From CAYOBW01 sp964402115 (GTDB lineage Bacteria > Verrucomicrobiota > Kiritimatiellia > UBA8416 > CAYOBW01), in assembly GCA_964402115.1 (NCBI GenBank), contig CAYOBW010000178.1, forward strand, positions 1 to 14,562: a stretch of DNA of 14,562 nt, in the 5' to 3' direction. The translations under genes and the position numbers were made by a program. The notes beneath the pieces were generated by a model. That model was not told where the DNA came from, searched no databases, and worked only from the letters and a program-made list of their open reading frames with translations. Below, piece by piece: positions 1-6,988 of the stretch. Position 1 is the stretch's first letter, and each line of letters begins with the position of its first letter.

Positions 1-122
1 GTGTTTTGCGCGCCCCCCGCCGTGCCGCCCTCAACAAACCAAAATCACACCCGTTGGGAGGGGCGCAAGTCTGCACGGTTCGAGGAGTCAAGGCAGAGCC
101 GCTGGGGTCGGTCGGACCGCGG
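1..122. other. Left-edge region without a supported gene
   Basis: This stretch lies downstream of the DUF3833 stop codon on the minus strand. A minus-strand reading frame from a GTG at 76-74 stays open to the edge (about 25 codons), but it has no ribosome-binding site and no recognisable composition, so I do not call it. No U-tract terminator is visible after the lipid-type operon, so the operon may continue beyond the window. Confidence 0.4.
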
Positions 123-659
123 TCACTTCCCGCTGCGCAATTTCCGGAACCCGAGCGTGACCTCGCCCAGCCGGAAGCCCCACTTGCTCATGGTGGCGCG
201 GTTGAGCATGACCTCGTCATCCATCAGGAACATCCAGTCGTCGAACTTGACGTTGTAGACCTTCTTGCCGACCGGCAGCGCCAGCGTATAGCGCCAGTTC
301 AGGGCGTTGCCGAAGGCCACGCCCTGCGCGACGCCGACGACGTCGTCCGCCGTTCCGGTGTAGTGGTTGGCGTCCAGCCGGGTGATTGTCCACACGCGCC
401 GCTGCGTCGTGCCATCGGCGTAAACGAAATCTTCTTCCAGCCGGCCGACATCGTTGCTCCAGGTGCCGACCATCTTCACGTGGAATCGCTTCACGACCTC
501 ACCCTTCCGGTCTTGGAACATGCCCCACGCCTCCAGCGGGCCCTCCAGGTAGCGGCGCAGGTCGAGCGCCGGCTTCTCCTTTTCGTACTGCCGCGGCGAG
601 ACCGACGCGCACCCCCCGCAGATCAACCCGGCACTGATCAGGCACAGGAATCTTCTCAT
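123..659 (-). CDS. DUF3833 family lipoprotein
   Basis: This is a predicted lipoprotein of 178 residues. The N-terminus has two arginines, a short hydrophobic stretch and a lipobox-like LICGGC, so the Cys followed by ASVS is the likely lipidated residue and the protein would sit on a membrane facing the periplasm. The body fits DUF3833: AWGMFQDRKGEV near the start, EDFVYADGT with a following R-x-W in the middle, a DVVGVAQG..GNA block, and a C-terminal KWGFRLGEVTLGFRK. The start at 659 is chosen over an upstream ATG at 680 because GGAGG lies 8 nt before it and the signal sequence then begins at once. The upstream ATG sits 1 nt after the chalcone-isomerase-like stop, so coupling from 680 is the alternative. 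The biochemical function of DUF3833 is unknown; in proteobacteria it travels with the other three families of this operon, which suggests a role in lipid modification or envelope stress. Confidence 0.88.
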   Translation of the reverse strand: MRRFLCLISAGLICGGCASVSPRQYEKEKPALDLRRYLEGPLEAWGMFQDRKGEVVKRFHVKMVGTWSNDVGRLEEDFVYADGTTQRRVWTITRLDANHYTGTADDVVGVAQGVAFGNALNWRYTLALPVGKKVYNVKFDDWMFLMDDEVMLNRATMSKWGFRLGEVTLGFRKLRSGK

Positions 660-667
660 CGGTTCAG

Positions 668-672
668 CCTCC
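668..672 (-). promoter_or_regulatory. Ribosome-binding site of the DUF3833 gene
   Basis: GGAGG reads on the minus strand 8 nt before the ATG at 659. It decides the start of the DUF3833 lipoprotein in favour of 659 over 680. It lies just beyond the stop of the preceding gene. Confidence 0.65.
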
Positions 673-681
673 GTCGTCATG

Positions 682-1212
682 CTACTTCACACTCAGCAAC
701 TTACTGCGCACATCCGGATAGCGGCATTTTGCATCCAGCCAGATGGCGAAGAAGGCCGGACCGAACGCGCGGTCCGCGACCTCGCCGAGCAGGCGATCCC
801 CGAAGTAGAACTGCGTGGGACCATCCGCGCGTTTGCATGCAGTCAGGCTGTCGCCGGATTTCAGGTCCGGCCACAGCGGTTCGAGTTGTTTGATCCACTG
901 CGCGCGCTGAGCGTCCGATCCCTTCCCCATGCGCTGCCACTCCTTGAGCGTGGTATCCAGCAGCCGGCGGTGTTTGATCGAGATATTGTAACGGATGCTG
1001 AGCACGGCGGTGCTGTTCGTCGTGTAGGCGGCGTCCCGGGCATAGAGCGCGATGTCATACACATGCAGGCCGAACCAGTGCAGCGTGGCAGCGCCGACCG
1101 GCTTGAGATCGGGCTCGCCCTGGCGCAGGGGAGCCGGCAACGCAGCCCCGCCGAGCGCGGCGGCGGAAAGGAGGGCTCCCAGGAGAATGCCCGCCATCTG
1201 TCGTCGGATCAT
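682..1212 (-). CDS. Chalcone-isomerase-like exported protein
   Basis: This protein of 176 residues resembles the bacterial chalcone-isomerase-like family (Chalcone_3 type), not plant flavonoid enzymes. Visible landmarks are FGLHVYDIALYA after the leader, LSIRYNISIKHRRL and a following TLKEW helix, then FYFGDRLLGEVADRAFGPAF leading into FAIWLD and a terminal R-S-K-L-L. An N-terminal leader (MIRRQMAGILLGALLSAAALGG) with an Ala-rich end predicts export. The ATG at 1212 overlaps the upstream stop as ATGA and has AGGAGG 4 nt before it, which settles the start; a longer version from 1263 would lie inside the DUF2878 gene. The bacterial family is generally thought to bind fatty-acid-like ligands in this fold. 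I infer a lipid-related role from its partners; no catalytic residue can be assigned by eye. Confidence 0.88.
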   Translation of the reverse strand: MIRRQMAGILLGALLSAAALGGAALPAPLRQGEPDLKPVGAATLHWFGLHVYDIALYARDAAYTTNSTAVLSIRYNISIKHRRLLDTTLKEWQRMGKGSDAQRAQWIKQLEPLWPDLKSGDSLTACKRADGPTQFYFGDRLLGEVADRAFGPAFFAIWLDAKCRYPDVRSKLLSVK

Positions 1213-1748
1213 CTTGCCTCCTGGGGCGGCCTGCCCAGGAAGCGGCTTCCGTGCGCCAGCCAAACGAACAGCGGCATGGCGACTGCCCAGCCCACGGCAA
1301 GGGCCGCCACGCTAAAGGTGTGGTCGGCGGGCAGGCTCGCGGCGCCGAGCTTCGCCCCGCCCAGATAACTCAGCGGACCGGCCACGGCGCCCAGCACGGC
1401 GCTCAGCGCGTATCGCCCCGCCAGCCAGCTCAGCGACCCGCGCAGCGTCGTGCCCAACAAAGCCCACAGCGCTGCCAGCCACAGCGGGCACAGGTGTGGA
1501 AACAGCGGGGCGCCGACGAGCGCAAACACGCCCATATGAAGATGCACGGTGTCGATGCAGAAACCGCTCAGTGCGACGGCCAGCAGCAGTCGCACATCGC
1601 CCGCGCGGTCCGGGCTGAAGAGCCACAGGCTTATGCCAACGGCCGCGCCTGCCGCCGCCAGAGCGGCGCCGGGCCGTCCGTGGGCGGCCAGGAGTATGGC
1701 TGCGAACCACCCGGCCTGGAACAAGGCGAAGTTGAGGAGCTTGCGCAT
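1209..1748 (-). CDS. DUF2878 polytopic membrane protein
   Basis: This is an integral membrane protein of 179 residues with about five or six hydrophobic segments: an opening FALFQAGWFAAILLA, an Ala/Gly-rich second helix, a third around LLLAVALSGFCIDTVHLHMG, a fourth LWLAALWALLGTTL, then a GPLSYLGGAKLGA loop and a final helix before a polar tail. The CIDTVHLHMGVF block, the Pro-x-Trp-Leu..LW stretch and the GP-x-SY motif match DUF2878. The ATG at 1748 directly follows a GTG at 1751; I prefer ATG, 6 nt after the DUF1295 stop. Its ribosome-binding site is weak, consistent with translation coupled to the upstream gene. The end overlaps the chalcone-isomerase-like gene by 4 nt (ATGA). The function is unknown; the family occurs with DUF1295, DUF3833 and a methyltransferase in lipid-modification loci. 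Confidence 0.87.
   Translation of the reverse strand: MRKLLNFALFQAGWFAAILLAAHGRPGAALAAAGAAVGISLWLFSPDRAGDVRLLLAVALSGFCIDTVHLHMGVFALVGAPLFPHLCPLWLAALWALLGTTLRGSLSWLAGRYALSAVLGAVAGPLSYLGGAKLGAASLPADHTFSVAALAVGWAVAMPLFVWLAHGSRFLGRPPQEAR
1217..1222 (-). promoter_or_regulatory. Ribosome-binding site of the chalcone-isomerase-like gene
   Basis: AGGAGG reads on the minus strand 4 nt before the ATG at 1212, inside the end of the DUF2878 coding region. With the ATGA overlap it fixes the start and suggests translational coupling. Confidence 0.7.
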
Positions 1749-1754
1749 CACGGC

Positions 1755-2531
1755 CTACGACTTTCGGGGAAACCACGGGAAGAACGCGCTGGTTGTCCGC
1801 TGGTAGGCCTGGTACTCGGGCCGGTCCTTGTACTTGGCTTCCAGCATGGGAATGCCGGACACGCAGAGAAGCAGCCAGTCGATGACAAGCGGGCTTATCA
1901 GCGCCCACCAGCCCCCGGGCACGCTGAGAGCTATCAAGAAGCAGCCCCACCAAAGCGTCGCCTCTCCGAAATAGTTAGGATGCCGGGAGAAGCGCCACAC
2001 GCCGTAGCGCATGACGCGGCCCTTGTTGGCGGGATTCTTCATGAAGCGCAGCAATTGGTAATCGCCCACGGCCTCGCAGAGAAAACCCAGCAGCCAGACG
2101 GCAGCCCCCAGCGCGTCGAGCAGGCCGAGCGGGCCGCCGCGGCGGGCATTGACGAGCAGGATCGGGGCTGCCACGACGAACATGAAGAACCCTTGCAGCA
2201 TGTATATCTGGAAGTAGCTGCGCAGGTAGAACCAGCGCCCCCAGGTTTCGCGCCAGTTCCGGTAGCGGAAATCCTCGCCCTCGCGGCCGGCATTGCGGAT
2301 CAGGATGTGCAGCGAGAGCCGTGTGCCCCACACCAGCACAAGCGCGCCGAGCAGAATCCGGCGCGCATCCAGGCCGTCCGCCAGGCCGAGCGTGAACAGC
2401 GCGACGAGCATGAACCCCAGGCCCCAGGCGGCGTCCATGATCCCGTTGTCCTTCTTCAGCAGGGCCACAAGGTGAACGAGGTTCACGTAAACGAAGATCA
2501 CAAGCGCCGCGGTCAGCATCGTGTTAGCCAT
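1755..2531 (-). CDS. DUF1295 / steroid 5-alpha-reductase-like membrane protein
   Basis: This 258-residue polytopic membrane protein belongs to DUF1295, in the steroid 5-alpha-reductase C-terminal superfamily. N-terminal helices span roughly residues 5-25, 34-50 and 57-75. A conserved EGEDFRYRNWR loop follows at about 85-93. The C-terminal signature is NKGRVMRYGVWRFSRHPNYFGE (residues 169-190, with HPNYFGE at 184-190), then a WWG helix and a tail ending in PEYQAYQRTTSAFFPWFP. In related reductases and methyltransferases this region binds NADPH or the methyl donor, so reduction of a lipid-like substrate is plausible but not proven. The ATG at 2531 is preferred over an ATG at codon 5 because AAGGA lies 6 nt upstream. 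It is the first gene of the leftward lipid-type operon. Confidence 0.93.
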   Translation of the reverse strand: MANTMLTAALVIFVYVNLVHLVALLKKDNGIMDAAWGLGFMLVALFTLGLADGLDARRILLGALVLVWGTRLSLHILIRNAGREGEDFRYRNWRETWGRWFYLRSYFQIYMLQGFFMFVVAAPILLVNARRGGPLGLLDALGAAVWLLGFLCEAVGDYQLLRFMKNPANKGRVMRYGVWRFSRHPNYFGEATLWWGCFLIALSVPGGWWALISPLVIDWLLLCVSGIPMLEAKYKDRPEYQAYQRTTSAFFPWFPRKS

Positions 2532-2539
2532 GGAGAATC

Positions 2540-2568
2540 CTTCTACACGTTCACCCAGTGAGAGTCAA
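2540..2568 (-). promoter_or_regulatory. Candidate sigma70-like promoter of the DUF1295 operon
   Basis: On the minus strand TTGACT (2568-2563, 5/6 of the -35 consensus) is followed after exactly 17 nt by TAGAAG (2545-2540, 4/6 of the -10). Transcription would begin near 2533, giving an almost leaderless message. This conflicts with the AAGGA ribosome-binding site, which lies inside the -10, so either the promoter is chance or the transcript is leaderless. Nothing resembling a strong ECF (ChrR-type) promoter was recognised in this gap. Confidence 0.3.
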
Positions 2569-2631
2569 TGCACCGCTCTCAGCTGCCTGGGGGCTGAAAC
2601 GGGTTGAACGGAGCCGCGGTGGCTATGGGGT

Positions 2632-2664
2632 AAAGGGATGACTTTCGCGCGGACTCTTCCCTTT
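2632..2664 (-). terminator. Imperfect inverted repeat, candidate terminator of the glycan operon
   Basis: AAAGGGA and TCCCTTT form a perfect 7-bp outer stem. A T-T mismatch, a GA/TC pair, a C-C mismatch and a short inner arm around CGCG follow. It lies about 65 nt downstream of the last gene of the leftward glycan operon and ends in a short T run on both strands, so it could act in either direction. The T run is only three bases, so intrinsic termination is uncertain. Confidence 0.35.
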
Positions 2665-2719
2665 GGCCCGCTGCTCGGCCGTCACGTGCATGCCGCCAAC
2701 CACGCCTGAAATGCGCCCG

Positions 2720-2729
2720 GTTGCGCAAC
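2720..2729. repeat. Perfect 10-bp palindrome GTTGCGCAAC
   Basis: This exact self-complementary decamer abuts the stop codon of the exported GH38-like gene. It has no loop, so it is more like a protein-binding dyad than a terminator. No similar site was seen upstream of either operon. It may be chance in GC-rich DNA. Confidence 0.3.
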
Positions 2730-5477
2730 TCATTCCCCCAACACGAAGCTGGCCGGGGCGTAGGCGCCGAGGGCGAGCGTGAAGGCGTGGTCCCGGATCG
2801 GCAGGGCGGCGCCGGCGGGCTCGCCGCGCAGGCTGACCGGCTGCGCGTGTCCGAACGCGGCCCCGGCAGGCAGGGTGACGGTCAGGGCGCCGCCCGTGCC
2901 GCCCTGCTCCCAGACGCGCAGCAGCGTGCCGCGCCCGTCGGGATTGGCCCCGAACGCCGTCACGGCGACGCCCTTGCGCGAGAGGCGGATGCCCGACTGG
3001 GCGGGCGGCAGCTTGCCGGGGCGCGCGGTGCTGCGCGCGGCAGCGACGGGCACGCGGGCCTCCATGGCCGGCGTGTAGAGCGCCGCCTCGGAGCTGAACC
3101 GGTCGAAGGTCCAGAGCCGGACGCGCGAAGTCATCCGGCGCCCGTCGCCGATCCAGGCGCCGAAGTTCGTGCGCCAGTGGTTGTTGTAGAGGTTGACGTA
3201 CACGTACGGCTGCTTCGGCTCGTAGCGCGCGTCGAACTTGTACTCGCCCGGTGCGCCAAGGCTGACCAGCGGCGCGTCGAGCGGGCAGAGGCCGACGCCG
3301 GCCCCCGTCGCGCCATCGTAAACCGCCACGCCGCTGTTGACCCAGAAGAGGTGGTAGTTGGCGTTTTCGACGGTGACATCCTTGACCGGGTCGAGATCCG
3401 CGCCCACGCGCCCGAGGCGGAACCGGGGGTTGTCCACCTTGAACGGCAGGCAGATCCAGCCGGCCTCCGGCCAGCTGTCGGGCTGCTTGTCCCAGCCCAC
3501 CTCGAGGTCGGCCACCGGCTGCGTGGCGGGAAGTGTGAGCCGGATGTACACCTGCTGCGGCCGGCCCGGGCCGGGCAGCGTGCCGGTCATGACGGCCGAC
3601 ACGTCGATGGCGGTCTGGCGCACCGACAGGCTCAGGTGCGCCGGCACCGCCGACGTGTAGACGCTGTCGCGGGGCAGGTCATAGGCCGAGAAGATCAGCT
3701 TGTGCGCCCCGTACTGCGGGTACAGCGAGCGGGCGGTCCAGGCCTCCAGATCCTTGAAGCCGAAGCGCTCGTAGAAGTACTGCCCGAACCCCTGCGGCGC
3801 CGCCGCGTCGACGAGCTCGCGCCCCGTGCGCTTGTCGACGAGGCTGGCGATGCGCCCGCGCTCCGCGTCGAGCACGGCCTTGAAGAAGGCGCTCTCGATG
3901 ACGCCGCGGGCTTCGTCCGCGGCGAGCCCGGCCGGCGCGGGCTTGTCGTTCGCGATGACGTACGTGCGGTAGCCCAGCGGGGGCAGGTCGCGCGCGCAGA
4001 AGCGGATGATGCGGTAGGGGTCCTCAAGCGCCGGCCCTTCGCCGCAGCACGGCACGGCCGGCCCGCCGTCCGCGGGGCGCAGGGACGCGCCGAGCGGCAG
4101 GTGGTAGGCGTTCAGCGTGACCTCGCCGTCGCGCGGCCAGGGCAGCGGGTTGAACACAACCACGCGGCCTCCGCCGACGCTGACGCCGTCGGCCAGCGTG
4201 CGCACGGCGTCCTCGTAGGGGGCGGTGACGAGCCGCTCCGCCTCGGCGGTGTAGCCGGCGTGGTCGCCCCACGCGCGCTCCATGGCCCGGTACTGGGGCG
4301 GCAGGCCGCGCGCCCAGAGCTCCTCCCACCCCTTGCCGTACGGCTGCTTGATGTAGTGCTGGTTGGCCAGCCCCCACGTGTGCTCGCTGAAGAGCAGGCT
4401 CTGCTCGTAGGCCGCGGCGACGACCTCGCCGACGTCCCGGCGGAAGAGCCCCCAGCAGCGCTCCAGCGTCGTCAACGCGTCCAGTGCGCCGATGACGGGG
4501 CGCGTGTTCTGGATCCGCCTGCACGCCTCCGGCAGGCTCAGCACGCCGTGGATCCAGGGGTCGGGGATGTCGCTGCGCACGACGGGCAGCGCGCTGAGGT
4601 CCTCCTGCAGGATCAGCCCGGCGAAGTCGTCCATCCGGCCCACGCGCGCCCGGAGGCCGCGCTGCGCGTAGAACGCGAGGTCGTTCTTCACCGTGTCGGG
4701 GCCGGGCGGCCCCTGGTTGTCGCCGGTCATGCTGATGTAGAGCCACGTCTTGTAAGGCCAGTCGGCCGGCGGCAGCGCCCCGGTGCCGTAGCCGTTGTTG
4801 TAGAGCGTGAGCAGGCGCGAGCCGTCCGGCCCCTCCCACCAGAAGAACGGCGGGAGCCCGAGGGTCTTGTTCACCAGCGGGCCGCCCATGTGGTAGAAGC
4901 GGATGCCGGCGTGGGCGAACAGCGTGGGGAAGACCCACGACTGTCCGGGCACGTCGGTCATCTTCGCGCTGGTGGAGAGCGGCTGGCCGAAGCGGCGGCA
5001 AAGCGTGGCGGAGATGTTCAGCCCGCGCACGAGGTCCTCCAGGTCGGCCGTCTCGGTGTGGGTCGTGAAGGGGTAGGCGTGGACCGCGAGATTGCCGTCG
5101 CGGAGGGCCTGCTCGAGCAGGCCGCGGCGCTCGGGGGCCTGGTCCTCCCCGATGATCTGCCGGAGGGGCCAGCCGGAGAGCGTCCAGACGAATTGCCGCT
5201 CCTTCGGCTGCCGGCTGTTCTGCGCGATGGCGTCGAGCACGCGGTCCGCCATCTCGGTGCGGTACTCGTGCACGACCTCGCTGGCCCGCGCCGTGTAGCC
5301 GATATCGAAGTGCGTCTTGTAGACGATGATCACCGTCTCCAGCCCCGCCTTCCGCGCGGGCTGGGCTGCCCCGGCCGCCGCGGCCGCGCCGGCGGCTTTC
5401 GGCACCGTGGAGGTGGCGTCGTACTCGGCGCCGAGGGCGGTCGCGGCGAGCGCGAGCAACAGGCCGATCGTTCTCAA
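2730..5477 (-). CDS. Exported GH38-type (alpha-mannosidase-like) glycoside hydrolase
   Basis: This is a 915-residue protein with a signal peptide (cleavage likely after ATALG, near residue 17) and an Ala/Pro-rich linker to about residue 45. The catalytic half shows THFDIGYT at 55-62, matching the GH38 zinc motif HxHxDxGW. His56 and Asp58 would bind zinc, Asp175 in TDVPG is the candidate nucleophile, and His366 in SEHTWG is the candidate fourth ligand. Residues from about 430 on look like the beta-rich C-terminal domains of the family. The family hydrolyses alpha-mannosides with a catalytic metal; the substrate here is uncertain because this divergent branch (HFDIGYT, sometimes annotated DUF5054) is poorly characterised. 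The start is TTG at 5477, overlapping the fucosidase-like stop as TTGA; an AAGGG lies about 9-10 nt upstream, and the signal peptide begins at once. It is the last gene of the glycan operon. Confidence 0.82.
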   Translation of the reverse strand: MRTIGLLLALAATALGAEYDATSTVPKAAGAAAAAGAAQPARKAGLETVIIVYKTHFDIGYTARASEVVHEYRTEMADRVLDAIAQNSRQPKERQFVWTLSGWPLRQIIGEDQAPERRGLLEQALRDGNLAVHAYPFTTHTETADLEDLVRGLNISATLCRRFGQPLSTSAKMTDVPGQSWVFPTLFAHAGIRFYHMGGPLVNKTLGLPPFFWWEGPDGSRLLTLYNNGYGTGALPPADWPYKTWLYISMTGDNQGPPGPDTVKNDLAFYAQRGLRARVGRMDDFAGLILQEDLSALPVVRSDIPDPWIHGVLSLPEACRRIQNTRPVIGALDALTTLERCWGLFRRDVGEVVAAAYEQSLLFSEHTWGLANQHYIKQPYGKGWEELWARGLPPQYRAMERAWGDHAGYTAEAERLVTAPYEDAVRTLADGVSVGGGRVVVFNPLPWPRDGEVTLNAYHLPLGASLRPADGGPAVPCCGEGPALEDPYRIIRFCARDLPPLGYRTYVIANDKPAPAGLAADEARGVIESAFFKAVLDAERGRIASLVDKRTGRELVDAAAPQGFGQYFYERFGFKDLEAWTARSLYPQYGAHKLIFSAYDLPRDSVYTSAVPAHLSLSVRQTAIDVSAVMTGTLPGPGRPQQVYIRLTLPATQPVADLEVGWDKQPDSWPEAGWICLPFKVDNPRFRLGRVGADLDPVKDVTVENANYHLFWVNSGVAVYDGATGAGVGLCPLDAPLVSLGAPGEYKFDARYEPKQPYVYVNLYNNHWRTNFGAWIGDGRRMTSRVRLWTFDRFSSEAALYTPAMEARVPVAAARSTARPGKLPPAQSGIRLSRKGVAVTAFGANPDGRGTLLRVWEQGGTGGALTVTLPAGAAFGHAQPVSLRGEPAGAALPIRDHAFTLALGAYAPASFVLGE

Positions 5478-6976
5478 GGCGGCGTGCCCTTTCCGGCCGG
5501 CGCCGCCCCGGCAGCCGCCCCGTACACCTCAAGCTCCGCGATGCTCATCTGCGAGCCGGGCTGGCCCTCGCCGTCCGGCTTGAGGGCGCGCACCCGCACC
5601 TGCCGCGCACGCGCCGGCGCAAACGCGATTGCCCACTTGCTCCCGTCGTGGTCGCGCACCTCGGCGACGGTGGTCCAGGCCTGCCCGTCCGCGGAGACCT
5701 GGAACTCGGCGTGCGTGGCGAAGCTCTTGCCGAAGGTCACCACGGCCCGGTTGATGTCGAAGGCGCCTTCCAGGTCCACGGCATACGTCCACGGCCACTC
5801 GCCGCCGGCCTGGGCCGCGGTGGCGGGATCCCCGTCGACGCCGCAGCGCGCCAGGTGCAGCTTGCCGCCGCCGCCGTTGGCCTGCAAGTTGCGCGCGCCG
5901 TCGAGCGAGCGCAGCCGGGCCGGCTTCCAGCTCGCCAGGTTGCCGGGCGGCGCCGGCGTCCGCGCGCGGATGGCTTTGCGCCCCTCCGCCAGCGCGGCGG
6001 GGAGCTGACTCAGCAGCTTCACCTGTGCGGGGTCCAGCGTGCCGTCCCGGTACAGGGCCACGTCCAGCGTCACGACGCCGCCCGCGGCGGTCACCTGCCC
6101 GATGTAGTCGGCCAGGAAAGCGAGCGTGTAGCGGCAGTCGGGCAGTCCCCAGTTGGCGCCCAGGTACGACAGCACGTGGAACTGCTTGCCGTCGCGCCAG
6201 CGCTCCTCGGGGATGTCGCTGAGGGCATTGACCTCGCCCGTCGTGAAGTCGTCCTCGGCCGTGCTGGAGTTGGCGTAGCGCATGGACGGGTTGTTCAGCG
6301 CGACGATCGCGTGCGGGTTGCCGGCCTTGAGACCGGTTGCGAGCAGGCTCCACCGCTTCTCGTTGTAGCCGATGTGGCTGTAGCAGCCGTCCACCCACCA
6401 GCCGCGCACCTTCTCCCCGTACCGGCGGCTGTACTCCGCCGCCACGCGGGCCCAGTTCTCCACGTAGGCGTCCGTCACCTGCCCCGACCAGCCCCCCATG
6501 CCCGCGGCGGCCTGCGGATCCTGCCGCGGGCCGTCCCCCGTCCAGTACAGCAGCAGGGGGATGCCGCGCTTGTGGAGCGCCGCGTAGAGATCCTCCACGA
6601 GGTCGCGGTGCGCCGTCGCCTCGCCCCGCTTGTACCCCGTCAGCTTCTCGTAAGTCTCGTTCGGGGCGACCAGGTAGCGCGTGCGCTGCATCATGGTGAA
6701 CATGACGTAGTTGGCGCCCGACTCCTTGACCTGCGCCGCAAAGGCCTCCACGTCGAAGCCGTTGACCCACGCGTCCAGCGACACCGCCGGCTTGCCCTGC
6801 GTGTTGGGGCGATCGCCCACGTTCTGGACGTCCCACAGCCAGTGCACGAACACGCCCCAGCCCGCGTCGCGAAACCAATCCGTGTCCGGGTTCTGCGGTG
6901 CGCCCCGGGCCGGCGCGCCGCCGCACAGCACGGCAACCGCGCACACGCCCGCTCTCTGCCAGCCAGTCAGCTTCAT
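5474..6976 (-). CDS. Exported GH29-like alpha-L-fucosidase with C-terminal F5/8 type C domain
   Basis: The protein has 500 residues from the second Met (502 from ATG 6982; numbering here is from the longer form). A signal peptide runs to ARG-A near residue 28. WFRDAGWGVFVHW at 36-48 is the opening strand motif of GH29, where WFRDAKFGIFIHWG is usual. GWWVDGCYSH carries Asp198, the candidate nucleophile. FTTGEVNALSD at 246-256 carries Glu250, a possible acid/base that I cannot confirm. Residues about 357-488 look like an F5/8 type C (discoidin, CBM32-like) carbohydrate-binding domain, with GVDGDPATAA, WTYAVDLEGAFDINRAVVTFG and a closing IAELEVYG. GH29 enzymes release terminal alpha-L-fucose by retention; the divergent WGVFVHWLWD start means another specificity is possible. 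The gene lies 11 nt after the cytoplasmic GH38-like gene and overlaps the exported GH38-like gene by 4 nt. Confidence 0.82.
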   Translation of the reverse strand: MKLTGWQRAGVCAVAVLCGGAPARGAPQNPDTDWFRDAGWGVFVHWLWDVQNVGDRPNTQGKPAVSLDAWVNGFDVEAFAAQVKESGANYVMFTMMQRTRYLVAPNETYEKLTGYKRGEATAHRDLVEDLYAALHKRGIPLLLYWTGDGPRQDPQAAAGMGGWSGQVTDAYVENWARVAAEYSRRYGEKVRGWWVDGCYSHIGYNEKRWSLLATGLKAGNPHAIVALNNPSMRYANSSTAEDDFTTGEVNALSDIPEERWRDGKQFHVLSYLGANWGLPDCRYTLAFLADYIGQVTAAGGVVTLDVALYRDGTLDPAQVKLLSQLPAALAEGRKAIRARTPAPPGNLASWKPARLRSLDGARNLQANGGGGKLHLARCGVDGDPATAAQAGGEWPWTYAVDLEGAFDINRAVVTFGKSFATHAEFQVSADGQAWTTVAEVRDHDGSKWAIAFAPARARQVRVRALKPDGEGQPGSQMSIAELEVYGAAAGAAPAGKGTPP

Positions 6977-6982
6977 GAGCAT

Positions 6983-6988
6983 CCCTTT
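6983..6988 (-). promoter_or_regulatory. Ribosome-binding site deciding the GH29-like start
   Basis: AAAGGG reads on the minus strand directly against the ATG at 6982 but 6 nt before the ATG at 6976. The spacing therefore favours 6976 (N-terminus MKLTGWQR) as the true start. It overlaps the stop region of the upstream GH38-like gene. Confidence 0.55.

Noticed and set aside
70..100. GGTTCGAGG resembling a tRNA T-loop
   Set aside because: The flanking bases do not pair as a T-stem, and no acceptor, D or anticodon arms can be drawn around it.
2721..6008. A plus-strand open frame of 1095 codons opposite the GH38-like and GH29-like genes
   Set aside because: It is an antisense frame kept open by the high GC at third codon positions. 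Its product is low-complexity and Arg/Ala/Val-rich, and the opposite strand encodes recognisable enzymes.
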